The notes beneath the pieces are model-generated. The model was given only the letters and a program-made list of their open reading frames with translations. It was not told the DNA's origin and ran no database searches. Source: HKST-UBA178 sp965223815 (GTDB lineage Bacteria > Pseudomonadota > Gammaproteobacteria > Chromatiales > Chromatiaceae). From it: a stretch of DNA of 64,000 nucleotides. The stretch spans positions 496,001 through 560,000 of the forward strand of contig OZ245019.1 of assembly GCA_965223815.1 (NCBI GenBank). The letters are read 5' to 3'. Shown piece by piece: positions 7,962 to 16,663 of the stretch (positions are counted from its first letter, which is position 1; each line of letters opens with the position of its first letter). The translations under genes and the position numbers were made by a program.

Positions 7962-8843
7962 TTAAGTATCCATGGCGCGTTGGCGACGGGGTATCCTGGG
8001 ACCTGAATCCGGAGAGGCATCGAAATCCATGTTCTCGGCGCCGTTGTAGACTAGAAAATGGCGACCCTTGGCTCTGGCGATCAGGGTCACGCCGACACGC
8101 TGAGCTATATCCAGCCCCATATGGGTGATTCCGGAGCGGGAGAGCAGTACCGGAATTCCCATCTGCGCCACTTTGATGACCATCTCCGAAGTTAACCGTC
8201 CCGTGGTATAAAACAGTTTGTCCTGTCCCGAGATGCCGTTGAACCACATGTGGCCGGCAATAGCATCCACCGCGTTGTGTCGTCCAACGTCCTCGACAAA
8301 GCGGAGGATGTGGTTATCCTGGCAGAGTGCACAGCCGTGAACGGCGCCCGCCTTACGGTACACCTGGTTGTGATCATTGAGGGTGGATAACAGCCGGTAA
8401 ATCCGTGATTGTCGGAGGCTGATGGTGGGCAGTCGAATACTATCCAGATCATCCATCAGGCCGCCGAATACTGTGCCTTGGCCACAACCGGTGGTAACGG
8501 TCTTGCGGCCAAGGCGCTGATCGAGATCGGGTACCCCATTAAATGTCGTTACCGCGACAGAGGCGGTCTCCCAGTCAACCTGAATGGCTGCGATCTGCTT
8601 TACTTCGGCGATCAACCGTTGATTGCGCATCCAGCCCAGCACCAGCAGCTCGGGATCGGTTCCCAGTGTCATTAAGGTGACGATTTCCTTTTTATCAAGG
8701 TAGAGGGTTAGCGGGCGTTCCGCAGCGATATGCCCCTCTCTTACCCGGCCATACTCGTCCACGGCGCTCACTGCTGTGGCAGCAGGTAATCCGGCATCGG
8801 TCATTTCTGGGAGCTGCGGACAATCTGCATTGGCGACTTTCAT
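7962..8843 (-). CDS. fdhD: Formate dehydrogenase accessory sulfurtransferase FdhD
   Basis: A 293-residue FdhD homologue, which in characterised systems passes sulfur from a cysteine desulfurase to the Mo/W-bisMGD centre of formate dehydrogenase. Recognisable motifs are ERPLTLYLDKKEIVTLMTLG, CQDNHILRFVEDVGRHNAVD, FYTTGRLTSEMVIKVAQMG and LLSRSGITHMGLDIA. The loop that carries CxxC in E. coli FdhD reads TTGCGQGTVFGG here, with only one cysteine. A second pair, GCALCQDN, lies further on. The gene follows moaA after 14 bp and precedes the HTH/PBP regulator. Confidence 0.93.
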   Translation of the reverse strand: MKVANADCPQLPEMTDAGLPAATAVSAVDEYGRVREGHIAAERPLTLYLDKKEIVTLMTLGTDPELLVLGWMRNQRLIAEVKQIAAIQVDWETASVAVTTFNGVPDLDQRLGRKTVTTGCGQGTVFGGLMDDLDSIRLPTISLRQSRIYRLLSTLNDHNQVYRKAGAVHGCALCQDNHILRFVEDVGRHNAVDAIAGHMWFNGISGQDKLFYTTGRLTSEMVIKVAQMGIPVLLSRSGITHMGLDIAQRVGVTLIARAKGRHFLVYNGAENMDFDASPDSGPRIPRRQRAMDT

Positions 8844-8857
8844 GGCATTTCCTTTGG

Positions 8858-9853
8858 TTAACCTCCAGTGGAGTTCATGTGCCGGAATATGACCGGTTTG
8901 GCGTCCAGTTCGAATTCGTGGCCTTTGGGCTTGATCTTCATGGCATCGACAATAGCTTGCCTTAGCGCTGTGTCATCACTGGGGTGGGCACGCACAACGC
9001 GTTTGAGGTCTACCGAGTGCTCTTGCCCAAGACACAGCAGCAACCGCCCCTCGGCGGTCAGTCGGACCCGGTTGCACTGGTCGCAAAAATGGTGACTGTG
9101 GGGGGAGATGAACCCCACTCGGGTCGGACTATCTGGAATTCGGTAGTAGCGAGAGGGTCCGCCGGTGGTCTCGGTGGTTGGGATCAGTGTGAAAATCGAT
9201 TGGAGGTCGGATAGGATCTGATCACTAGAGTAGAACGCCTCCGCCCGGTCATGCTCATCGATAATACCCAGCGGCATCTCTTCGATGAAGCTGATATCCA
9301 TATCCCGCTCCAAGGCAAAGGAGACCAGGTCGCACACTTCATCATGATTGCGGTTTTTCAATACCACCGCATTGAGTTTGACCTTGAGACCGGCTCCCAG
9401 CGCTGCATCGATACCGTCCTGGGTTCGCTGCAGTGTGCCAAGACGGGTAATTTCACGGAAACGGCGGGGTCTCAGACTGTCGATACTTATATTGACGCGC
9501 CTAACCCCTGAATCGTGCAGCTTCGTGGCGAATCGGGGAAGCTGGGTGCCATTGGTGGTGAGCGTCAACTCGCCCAAGGCATCCAATTCGCCCAGGGCTG
9601 TGAACAGGGTCATGACCCCCCTGCGGGTCAGGGGTTCTCCCCCGGTGATGCGGATCTTGTCGACCCCTAGGGATACAAATGCCCGGCCGATGCGGCTGAT
9701 CTCCTCCAGGGTAAGAAGGCTGGACCGGGGAACGAACTGAATATCCTCAGCCATACAGTAGACGCAGCGCAAATCACAGCGATCGGTAACGGATATTCTT
9801 ACATAGTCCACATGTCTGCCGAATCGGTCGATCAGCCTGGGTGGTTGGGTCAT
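8858..9853 (-). CDS. moaA: GTP 3',8-cyclase MoaA
   Basis: A 331-residue radical SAM enzyme for the first step of molybdopterin synthesis. The N-terminal SAM cluster motif is DRCDLRCVYC and the C-terminal second cluster has CDQCNRVRL followed by LLLCLG. The protein ends in the double glycine needed for activity in the family (NSTGG). TGGEPLTRRG is the SAM-binding GGEP motif. I chose the ATG at 9853, which has GGAG seven bases ahead; an ATG at 9871 would add six residues. It leads a minus-strand run moaA-fdhD-HTH regulator and is divergent from the formate dehydrogenase operon, sharing its upstream region. Confidence 0.95.
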   Translation of the reverse strand: MTQPPRLIDRFGRHVDYVRISVTDRCDLRCVYCMAEDIQFVPRSSLLTLEEISRIGRAFVSLGVDKIRITGGEPLTRRGVMTLFTALGELDALGELTLTTNGTQLPRFATKLHDSGVRRVNISIDSLRPRRFREITRLGTLQRTQDGIDAALGAGLKVKLNAVVLKNRNHDEVCDLVSFALERDMDISFIEEMPLGIIDEHDRAEAFYSSDQILSDLQSIFTLIPTTETTGGPSRYYRIPDSPTRVGFISPHSHHFCDQCNRVRLTAEGRLLLCLGQEHSVDLKRVVRAHPSDDTALRQAIVDAMKIKPKGHEFELDAKPVIFRHMNSTGG

Positions 9854-9955
9854 GCAGCGGCTCCAAAGCATTCTGTGGTCAATGCATGTGCAAAATTGAT
9901 TCCATCCTTTCGCGCCCGAGTGGGCCCAGCAGCAGTCTATAGAACTGTGTCATTT

Positions 9956-10038
9956 TGCTCCAATCCTGGAGCGTCACTGGGTCAAATTGATACAGTGCTC
10001 CAGCCCAAACCCGGAAAATCCAGGGCAATTTTGGAGCG
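9956..10038. promoter_or_regulatory. Candidate activator sites: GCTCCA/TGGAGC dyads
   Basis: A perfect dyad GCTCCA-ATCC-TGGAGC lies at 9957-9972. The same half-sites recur at 9997-10002 (GCTCCA) and 10032-10037 (TGGAGC). They sit about 45-125 bases upstream of the -24 element at 10083, the usual position of enhancer sites for NtrC-type activators. I infer they bind the response regulator encoded at 3609-4937. They could equally serve the divergent moaA run. The pattern is directly visible; the bound protein is inference. Confidence 0.5.
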
Positions 10039-10081
10039 GATACTGGGGGATGGGGCGGTGGGCTCGACGGCAAGTGCCTTG

Positions 10082-10097
10082 TGGTATGCAACTTGCT
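10082..10097 (+). promoter_or_regulatory. Sigma-54 promoter of the DUF3305-formate dehydrogenase operon
   Basis: TGGTATGCAACTTGCT matches the sigma-54 consensus TGGYAYR-N4-TTGCW, with GG (10083-10084) and GC (10095-10096) ten bases apart. Predicted transcription would start near 10108, giving a leader of about 33 bases before the DUF3305 ATG. The dyads just upstream and the sigma-54 activator gene in the same island support it. Confidence 0.72.
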
Positions 10098-10140
10098 CTC
10101 TCACTCTGTTGCCAGCGGCCGAACCAGAGGTGGGGTGACA

Positions 10141-10650
10141 ATGCAAAACGGGGATCCCGCGAGAGAGGCAGTATCGAGTCCGGATGAATTTCCAATCTCC
10201 GTGATAATGGAGAGGCGTCCCGTTTTGGATAATCCTTGGATTGATCACCAATGGGCAGCGGTCGCGGTAGCAGTGGGATCACGGGATGATTCCGCTTCCA
10301 GCGGTCAGATTTACACTCACCTCGGTGTACTGCGGGAACTGCATCCGACTATGCCAATCAGGCTTTACGTAGACGAGTGTGAGAGTTACTACCACAATCT
10401 GCTCAGTCCACGGCCTTGCTGCTATGTTGTGACTCGCAGGGAGGCGGAGGAGGCGCCCATTCCCCTGCTGGTAAGTATTAGCTTTGATGAGGCCCACGCC
10501 TACCTTGAGGGGGGCGATGAAGTCCACCCGGTGGATATGCCCCCAGAGCTGTACCGCTGGACCGAGACTTTCGTGCTCCACCACTACGTACCCATCAAGA
10601 AGCGCAAACGCCGGCGCCAGAAGTGGTCCCCGGAGAGAGAGCGGTCATGA
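10141..10650 (+). CDS. DUF3305 domain protein
   Basis: A 169-residue protein with the DUF3305 pattern: VIMERRPVLDNPWIDHQWAA at the N-terminus, a YVDECESYYHNLLSPRPCCYV core and EAHAYLEGGDEVHPVDMPPE near the end, closing with a basic tail (KKRKRRRQKW). The family is of unknown function and occurs almost only in formate dehydrogenase gene clusters next to DUF3306. The ATG at 10141 with GGTGGGG upstream was preferred over an upstream GTG that would overlap the promoter. It is first in the operon, and its stop overlaps the DUF3306 start (ATGA). Confidence 0.88.
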   Translation: MQNGDPAREAVSSPDEFPISVIMERRPVLDNPWIDHQWAAVAVAVGSRDDSASSGQIYTHLGVLRELHPTMPIRLYVDECESYYHNLLSPRPCCYVVTRREAEEAPIPLLVSISFDEAHAYLEGGDEVHPVDMPPELYRWTETFVLHHYVPIKKRKRRRQKWSPERERS

Positions 10651-11177
10651 GTGAGAACGAAGAGGCGGACGTGCAATCCGAGGCGTTTCTGGCGCGCTGG
10701 TCGCGGAGAAAGAGCGAGGAGCAGGTGCTGCAGGAGTCCGAGGTGAGGGACTCAGAGTCACCGCCTCAGGAGCATCCACCAGTATTAGCCGATGCAGATA
10801 TGCCGTCCCTGGAAAGTTTGGGTCCGGACTCTGACTACAGTGGGTTCCTTTCGCCGGAAGTCAGTCAGGGGCTGCGTCGCCTGGCACTGCGCAAGCTTTT
10901 CCATAGCGCTGGTTTCAATGTACGCGATGGTTTGGACGACTATGACCAGGATTTCACCGAATTCACTGGTCTGGGAGAGTTGGTTACCCGGGAGATGCGG
11001 CGCCGGTTGGAGTTGGAGGCGCTGCGGCTTGAGCAACGACAGGCGGAAGATTCGGCAATCGAGTGTAACGATGAGGTGACTGCTTCTGAGGCTGGACCGG
11101 CGTCCCCTTCAGAGAGCGCCATCAGTGAGGATGGTGCAATTGAGGCCCTGGGCGGTGAGAAGGAGTCTTCCGTATGA
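10647..11177 (+). CDS. DUF3306 domain protein
   Basis: A 176-residue acidic protein. FLARWSRRKSE near the N-terminus, LESLGPDSDYSGFLSPEVS in the middle and FNVRDGLDDYDQDFTEF are the conserved DUF3306 features. The C-terminal 60 residues are low-complexity Glu/Ser/Ala. Function is unknown; the constant pairing with DUF3305 and formate dehydrogenase suggests a role in assembly or electron transfer (inference). The ATG at 10647 overlaps the previous stop and its own stop overlaps the next start, so three genes are translationally coupled. Confidence 0.88.
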   Translation: MSENEEADVQSEAFLARWSRRKSEEQVLQESEVRDSESPPQEHPPVLADADMPSLESLGPDSDYSGFLSPEVSQGLRRLALRKLFHSAGFNVRDGLDDYDQDFTEFTGLGELVTREMRRRLELEALRLEQRQAEDSAIECNDEVTASEAGPASPSESAISEDGAIEALGGEKESSV

Positions 11178-12769
11178 ATCGTGCTGAAAGATTACCCAGA
11201 GATATTGCTTTGGAGGCCGTAGAGGGAGTTGCGGTCTCGGCAACCGGGCTGGTGGCCTATCAGGCCGGACGCAGGCTGCTGATTGTCGTCGATGAACATC
11301 CGCTGCCGGAGATTGGTAAGTTCGAAGCGAATCTGGACATCTGTATTCTAGCCCGACGGGGAGGGGATGACACCGGGCTGCGGGTGATGCCGGTTCAGGG
11401 ACGATCCTTTGAACTTCGGGGTTATCTTGGGGCGTTCGAGTTGCTTTTCGATCCCTCTGCAAAGCCCACGGACAAGCTAACCGCGGACCTGGTTCTCGAC
11501 TTGAGCGCGGAGCCGTTGATCCGGGCAGTCGTTAAACCCCCAGGTTATATGCACACCCTAGCGGAGAAATCGGCGGTGGACGACGCCTTGGGGAAGCTCA
11601 CCGATTTGGTGGGTACGTTCGACAAGCCCCAGTATTTCAGTTATGACCCTGATGTTTGTGCCCACCAAAGAAATGGGGTCACAGCATGCACCCGCTGTAT
11701 CGAGAGCTGCCCGGCGGAGGCGATCAGCAGCCTCCCGGAGCGGGTTCATATCGACTCGATGCTGTGTCAGGGCGGCGGGGTCTGTGCAAGCGTCTGCCCG
11801 AGTGGCGCCATACGCTACGCATATCCTTCTCCTGGCACCCTTGGGGGGCAAATACGGGTTCTACTTCAACGTTTCAGGGAGGCTGGTGGTACAGCACCTC
11901 TTTTGTTGCTGCACGAGAAACGGGATTCCCATCCGGCAGTCTGCTCCAATCTGCCAAATGCTTTGCCCTTAGCTCTCGAGGAGTTGGGGAGCGCCGGACC
12001 CGAAGTATGGCTGGCTGCCCTCGCCTATGGTGCCCGCAGAGTGCTGCTGCACGATCACGGAGAAATGCCGAGCCAGTCACGCATGGCCCTGGACAGGGAG
12101 TTGCGGATGGTCAGAGAGGTGCTCGCGGGATTGAACTACCCCGCACAGGCTATCGGCTGGCTGGACGAAGGCGAGGCTGCCGATGGGGTCACCGCCTACA
12201 TGCCGGAGATTACCCCAACCCGTCAGGCAGCAATGGAAAGCAAGCGCACTATGTTTTACATGGCTTTGGATCATCTCGCTGAGCAGGCGGAAAATATCCG
12301 CTCCCTGGTCGAGCTGCCGGCGGGCTCTCCCTTTGGCGCGGCCGCGGTTGATCCCAAGAGGTGTACGCTCTGCATGGCTTGCGCCAGTGTCTGTCCGGCG
12401 CATGCGCTACAGGATGGGGGTAATACCCCGGTGCTACGGTTCCTGGAAGCCAACTGTATTCAGTGCGGCCTCTGCACTAGAACCTGCCCGGAAGATGCGA
12501 TATGGATCACCCCGCGGATTATTTTCGATGCATCCCGGCGTGCTAGCCAGACCACTTTGCATGAGGACACCCCATTCTGCTGCATCTGCTGCGGTAAGCC
12601 CTTTGCCACCCGGGCGGTTATCGACCGTATGTTGGGCCGCTTGGCGGGGCACTGGATGTTCCAGGACGAGCGCTCCAGGGAGCGGCTCAAGATGTGTGAG
12701 GATTGCCGGGTGGCGGATGTAGTCCTGGATCCCGAGGCCATGGGCGAGGATGGGATGACCCGCCAGTAA
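11174..12769 (+). CDS. Multi-cluster 4Fe-4S ferredoxin-type protein of the formate dehydrogenase operon
   Basis: A 531-residue soluble protein with four classical cluster motifs in two pairs: TACTRCIESCPAEAI and GGGVCASVCPSGAI near 170-215, then CTLCMACASVCPAHAL and CIQCGLCTRTCPEDAI near 395-445. A further cysteine group lies at the end (FCCICCGKPF and MCEDC). The region between the pairs carries no motif I recognise. Such proteins accompany DUF3305/DUF3306 and FDH in many proteobacteria, where they are thought to carry electrons or help assembly; the role here is inferred. Start overlaps the DUF3306 stop (ATGA). Confidence 0.88.
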   Translation: MNRAERLPRDIALEAVEGVAVSATGLVAYQAGRRLLIVVDEHPLPEIGKFEANLDICILARRGGDDTGLRVMPVQGRSFELRGYLGAFELLFDPSAKPTDKLTADLVLDLSAEPLIRAVVKPPGYMHTLAEKSAVDDALGKLTDLVGTFDKPQYFSYDPDVCAHQRNGVTACTRCIESCPAEAISSLPERVHIDSMLCQGGGVCASVCPSGAIRYAYPSPGTLGGQIRVLLQRFREAGGTAPLLLLHEKRDSHPAVCSNLPNALPLALEELGSAGPEVWLAALAYGARRVLLHDHGEMPSQSRMALDRELRMVREVLAGLNYPAQAIGWLDEGEAADGVTAYMPEITPTRQAAMESKRTMFYMALDHLAEQAENIRSLVELPAGSPFGAAAVDPKRCTLCMACASVCPAHALQDGGNTPVLRFLEANCIQCGLCTRTCPEDAIWITPRIIFDASRRASQTTLHEDTPFCCICCGKPFATRAVIDRMLGRLAGHWMFQDERSRERLKMCEDCRVADVVLDPEAMGEDGMTRQ

Positions 12770-12882
12770 CCCAAAGATTCCCAGGCATAATCTGACAATT
12801 CGCCGTTGTTGGTTATTTTTTTCGTCCGTGATTGGTCCGGCAATTGCCTTTTTACAACTATTAAGGCGGGAGAGAGGATTTG

Positions 12883-13527
12883 ATGCGTCAGTCAACCACC
12901 GCGGAAAAAAGTGGCGATCCGTTTGAGGTCAGGGTTGTTGAAAAAGGGCCGGTACAGTCGGGCTCGGGGCAGTTGCAGCGAGCGGCTGCCTACGGCTTGA
13001 TCGCTGCACTGCTGCGCTCGCCGCCCGACGAGACCGTGCTGCGCCAGGTTTCAACCTTGACCGGCGACGGACGAAGCGAGTTATCCACCGCCATGTCGAT
13101 GTTGGGTCTGGCGGCCCGTACCAGTGATCCAGCGGCAGTTGAAATCGAATATCACGATCTTTTCATCGGATTGGGTCGGGGCGAGTTGGTGCCTTATGGC
13201 TCCTGGTATCTCACCGGCTTCCTCATGGAAAAGCCCCTGGGGGTGTTGCGGGATGATTTGGCGGCCCTAGGTATAAGCAGGGATCCGCATGTGTGCGAAC
13301 CCGAGGATCACATAGCCGCTCTTTGCGAAGTGATGAACTTGCTGATTACGGGTGAGGCGGATAGCGATGTGCAGCGTCGATTTCATGAGCGCCATATCTC
13401 CCCCTGGGAGGCGGAGTTTTTCGCCGATCTCAGCGCTGCGAATAGTGCCGTTTTCTATCGTGCGGTAGGGCGATTCGGCAGTGCGTTTTGCAGTTTCGAG
13501 CAAACTTATTTTTCCATGCAGGTGTGA
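12883..13527 (+). CDS. TorD/DmsD-family molybdoenzyme chaperone
   Basis: A 214-residue all-helical chaperone of the TorD family. Typical segments are YGLIAALLRSPPDE, EYHDLFIGLGRGELVPYGSWY (the conserved E-Y-x-x-L-F/PYGS region) and HVCEPEDHIAALCEVMNLLI, matching the E-P-D-H-I signature. These proteins bind the Tat signal of a molybdoenzyme and hold it for cofactor insertion; the likely client is FdhA two genes on. Start is the ATG at 12883 rather than the preceding TTG, with GGAGAGAGGA ahead. A 113-bp gap separates it from the ferredoxin gene; I saw no terminator there. Confidence 0.9.
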   Translation: MRQSTTAEKSGDPFEVRVVEKGPVQSGSGQLQRAAAYGLIAALLRSPPDETVLRQVSTLTGDGRSELSTAMSMLGLAARTSDPAAVEIEYHDLFIGLGRGELVPYGSWYLTGFLMEKPLGVLRDDLAALGISRDPHVCEPEDHIAALCEVMNLLITGEADSDVQRRFHERHISPWEAEFFADLSAANSAVFYRAVGRFGSAFCSFEQTYFSMQV

Positions 13528-13557
13528 TTTCAGCACCTGCGGGCACGAGGAGAGGAT

Positions 13558-13764
13558 ATGAACCGAGACCATGATCGGATAGACCGCGAGCGTAGAGGCT
13601 TCGTGAAAAATGCGGCGGCTGCGGGTGTGGCTGGTGTACTGGCATCTGCTGTGCCACCAGCGGCGGTCGCGGACAACCGCAAGGAAGCGGAGCCAGGGCA
13701 GGAACAAAAAGGATACCGATTGACCCAGCATGTTCTCGATTATTACAAGAGCGCCACCAGGTAA
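13558..13764 (+). CDS. Small Tat-signal protein of formate dehydrogenase region (TIGR02811 type)
   Basis: A 68-residue protein with a twin-arginine motif ERRGFVKNAAAAG at 11-23 and a hydrophobic Ala/Val stretch to about residue 38, then a short tail ending GYRLTQHVLDYYKSATR. Size, position directly before fdhA and the conserved H-x-x-x-Y-Y-x-S-A-R ending fit the known formate-dehydrogenase-region Tat target family, whose function is unestablished. It probably accompanies FdhA to the periplasmic side (inference). Confidence 0.85.
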   Translation: MNRDHDRIDRERRGFVKNAAAAGVAGVLASAVPPAAVADNRKEAEPGQEQKGYRLTQHVLDYYKSATR

Positions 13765-13776
13765 AGGAATCAGCCC

Positions 13777-16647
13777 ATGAAACTGAGAAAACGATCTGAT
13801 CAGACTCCGCTGTCAGGCGGCTCCCCCCATGGCGCTGTTACTCGCCGTGAATTCCTTCGCAATTCTGGGCTCATGACTGGGGGGGCAGCCCTGGTGGGCG
13901 CTTTCGCACCGGGGATGATGCAGCGGGCCAGAGCCGAGTCCACCCAGACCGGTCAAACCGAGAGTGTCAAGACCATTTGCACTCACTGTTCCGTAGGCTG
14001 CGGCATTATCGCGGAAGTACGAAATGGTGTGTGGACGGGCCAGGAGCCTGCGTTCGATCACCCTTTCAATCTTGGCGCCCACTGCGCCAAGGGGGCCTCA
14101 GTGCGGGAGCATGGCCACGGCGAGCGGCGCTTGAAGTACCCCACCAAGCTAGTCAATGGAAAGTGGAAGCGCATCTCCTGGGATCAGGCCATCAATGAAA
14201 TCGGCGACGAGCTTCTGAGAGTGCGCGACACCTCGGGTCCGGATGCAGTCTATTGGCTTGGATCGGCCAAGCACAATAATGAACAGGCCTATCTGTTCCG
14301 CAAAATGGCCGCACTTTGGGGAACCAACAATGTGGACCACCAGGCGCGCATTTGTCATTCGACAACAGTAGCCGGGGTAGCCAATACCTGGGGTTACGGC
14401 GCGATGACCAACTCCTACAACGATATCCACAACTCCAAAGCGATCCTTATTATCGGCGGTAACCCAGCCGAGGCTCATCCAGTGTCCCTGCAGCACGTAT
14501 TCAAGGCGAAGGAGGAAAACAATGCGCCTTTAATCGTTATCGACCCCCGTTTTACTCGTACCGCCGCCCACGCCAATCAATACCTGCGTATCAGGCCGGG
14601 AACGGATGTGCCCATCGTTTGGGGCATGCTTTGGCATATCTTTGGCAATGGCTGGGAGGACAAGGAGTTCATACGCCGGCGGGTTTACGGCATGGAGGGT
14701 GTAATGCAGGAGGTGGCGAAGTGGACGCCTGACGAGGTGGAGCGAGTTACCGGCGTTCCCGAGAATCAGGTTTTCGCCGCAGCCAAAGCGATGGCGGACA
14801 ATCGCCCCGGCACTTTTATCTGGTGCATGGGCGGTACTCAACACACCATAGGCAACAATAATACCCGCGCCTACTGCGCCTTCCAGCTGGCGCTGGGAAA
14901 TATGGGGGTTGCCGGCGGTGGCACTAATATATTTCGTGGTCACGACAATGTTCAGGGCGCTACGGATCTGGGGGTGTTGTCCCATACATTACCTGGGTAC
15001 TACGGGCTTTCAGGTGGGGCATGGAAGCATTGGGCCAAGGTTTGGGACCTAGACTTTGAATGGATCAAGAGCCGCTTCGATAACGCCAGTTACGAGCAAA
15101 AGGGGGGCAAGGATGTCTCTCCGATGCACACTGCGGGAATCCCGGTCTCAAGATGGATAGACGGTGTCTTGGAAGACAAAGCCAACATTGCCCAAAAAGA
15201 GAACGTAAAGGCAATGATTTTCTGGGGTCATGCGCCCAACAGTCAAACCCGTGGCGCAGAGATGAAAGAGGCCATGGAAAAGCTCAATACCCTAGTCGTC
15301 GTCGATCCCTATCCCACGGTCTCGGCAGTGATGCATGACCGCACCGACGGTGTCTATCTGCTGCCCGCGACGACCCAATTTGAGACCTATGGATCAGTTA
15401 CTGCCTCCAACAGATCTCTGCAGTGGCGCGATCGGGTAATTGCTCCACTGTTTGAGTCATTGCCCGACCACACCATCATGTACCGGTTATCGAAAAAGCT
15501 GGGGATTGACGAGCAGCTTTTCAAACACATCAATGTGGATAACGACGAGCCGCTGGTTGAGGATATAACCAGGGAATTGAATCGAGGTCTGTGGACCATC
15601 GGATACACCGGGCAGAGTCCTGAAAGGCTGAAGAAGCATCAGCAGAACTGGGGCACGTTTGACTACACCTCCCTGAAAGCGGAAGGTGGCCCCTGTGATG
15701 GGGATTTTTACGGTTTGCCATGGCCCTGCTGGGGTACCCCTGAGATGGGACACCCTGGTACACCGAATCTCTACGACAATAGCCTGCCGGTGGCGGAGGG
15801 TGGATTAACCTTCAGGGCCAGATTCGGAGTGGAGCGTGATGGTGTAAGCCTGCTGGCTAACGGCGCTTATTCGAAAGGTTCGGAAATTGAGGATGGTTAT
15901 CCCGAATTCAATGACAAACTCCTCCAGAAGCTTGGCTGGTGGGATGATCTCAACGATCATGAGAAGGCCGCAGCTGAGGGCAAGAACTGGAAAACCGACC
16001 TCTCGGGTGGCATCCAGCGGGTAGCGATAAAACATGGTTGCGCCCCCTTCGGCAATGCCAAGGCAAGGACTGTTGTGTGGACCTTTCCCGATCCGGTTCC
16101 CATCCACCGTGAACCCCTCTACACCAGCCGGCGGGATCTTGTAGAAAAATACCCAACCTACGAGGATCGCAAGTCATTTTATCGATTGCCTACCCGCTAC
16201 GGCTCGATTCAGGCAAAGGATTATTCCAAAGACTACCCGATTATTCTCACTTCGGGGCGCCTGGTGGAGTATGAAGGTGGTGGTGACGAGACTCGCTCCA
16301 ATCCCTGGCTGGCGGAACTGCAGCAGGAGATGTTCGTTGAGATGAATCCCCGGGATGCGAACAATGCCGGTGTGCGCGATGGCGATACGGTTTGGGTTGA
16401 GGGTCCCGAGGGCGGCCGGGTAAGGGTCAAGGCACTGGTGACGCGCAGAGTGTCTGCCGGCGTGGCCTTCATGCCATTTCATTTTGGCGGTCATTTCCAA
16501 GGGCAGGATCTGCGTGACAAGTATCCGCAGGGAGCCGACCCCTATGTGCTCGGCGAGGCCTGTAATACCGCGATGACATACGGTTACGACTCCGTGACCC
16601 AGATGCAGGAGACCAAAGCGTCCCTCTGCAAGATCACCAAGGCCTGA
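13777..16647 (+). CDS. fdhA: Formate dehydrogenase, molybdopterin-binding catalytic subunit
   Basis: A 956-residue member of the DMSO-reductase superfamily that oxidises formate to CO2. A Tat signal (TRREFLRNSGLM, R23-R24) indicates export. The 4Fe-4S site is CTHCSVGC (68-75) plus Cys103 in HCAKG. The active-site ligand is Cys193 in ARICHSTTVAG, encoded by TGT, so this is a cysteine and not a selenocysteine enzyme; the following His194 is the usual catalytic partner. The C-terminal MGD-binding region includes ILTSGRLVEYEGGGDETRSN. The FdhB and cytochrome b genes follow, as expected for a membrane-anchored respiratory enzyme. Metal could be Mo or W. Confidence 0.95.
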   Translation: MKLRKRSDQTPLSGGSPHGAVTRREFLRNSGLMTGGAALVGAFAPGMMQRARAESTQTGQTESVKTICTHCSVGCGIIAEVRNGVWTGQEPAFDHPFNLGAHCAKGASVREHGHGERRLKYPTKLVNGKWKRISWDQAINEIGDELLRVRDTSGPDAVYWLGSAKHNNEQAYLFRKMAALWGTNNVDHQARICHSTTVAGVANTWGYGAMTNSYNDIHNSKAILIIGGNPAEAHPVSLQHVFKAKEENNAPLIVIDPRFTRTAAHANQYLRIRPGTDVPIVWGMLWHIFGNGWEDKEFIRRRVYGMEGVMQEVAKWTPDEVERVTGVPENQVFAAAKAMADNRPGTFIWCMGGTQHTIGNNNTRAYCAFQLALGNMGVAGGGTNIFRGHDNVQGATDLGVLSHTLPGYYGLSGGAWKHWAKVWDLDFEWIKSRFDNASYEQKGGKDVSPMHTAGIPVSRWIDGVLEDKANIAQKENVKAMIFWGHAPNSQTRGAEMKEAMEKLNTLVVVDPYPTVSAVMHDRTDGVYLLPATTQFETYGSVTASNRSLQWRDRVIAPLFESLPDHTIMYRLSKKLGIDEQLFKHINVDNDEPLVEDITRELNRGLWTIGYTGQSPERLKKHQQNWGTFDYTSLKAEGGPCDGDFYGLPWPCWGTPEMGHPGTPNLYDNSLPVAEGGLTFRARFGVERDGVSLLANGAYSKGSEIEDGYPEFNDKLLQKLGWWDDLNDHEKAAAEGKNWKTDLSGGIQRVAIKHGCAPFGNAKARTVVWTFPDPVPIHREPLYTSRRDLVEKYPTYEDRKSFYRLPTRYGSIQAKDYSKDYPIILTSGRLVEYEGGGDETRSNPWLAELQQEMFVEMNPRDANNAGVRDGDTVWVEGPEGGRVRVKALVTRRVSAGVAFMPFHFGGHFQGQDLRDKYPQGADPYVLGEACNTAMTYGYDSVTQMQETKASLCKITKA

Positions 16648-16663
16648 GCGAGGGAGAATCACG

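Noticed and set aside
13777..16647. Selenocysteine formate dehydrogenase
   Set aside because: The active-site codon at 14353-14355 is TGT (Cys193); no in-frame TGA interrupts the gene and no SECIS-like hairpin is needed.
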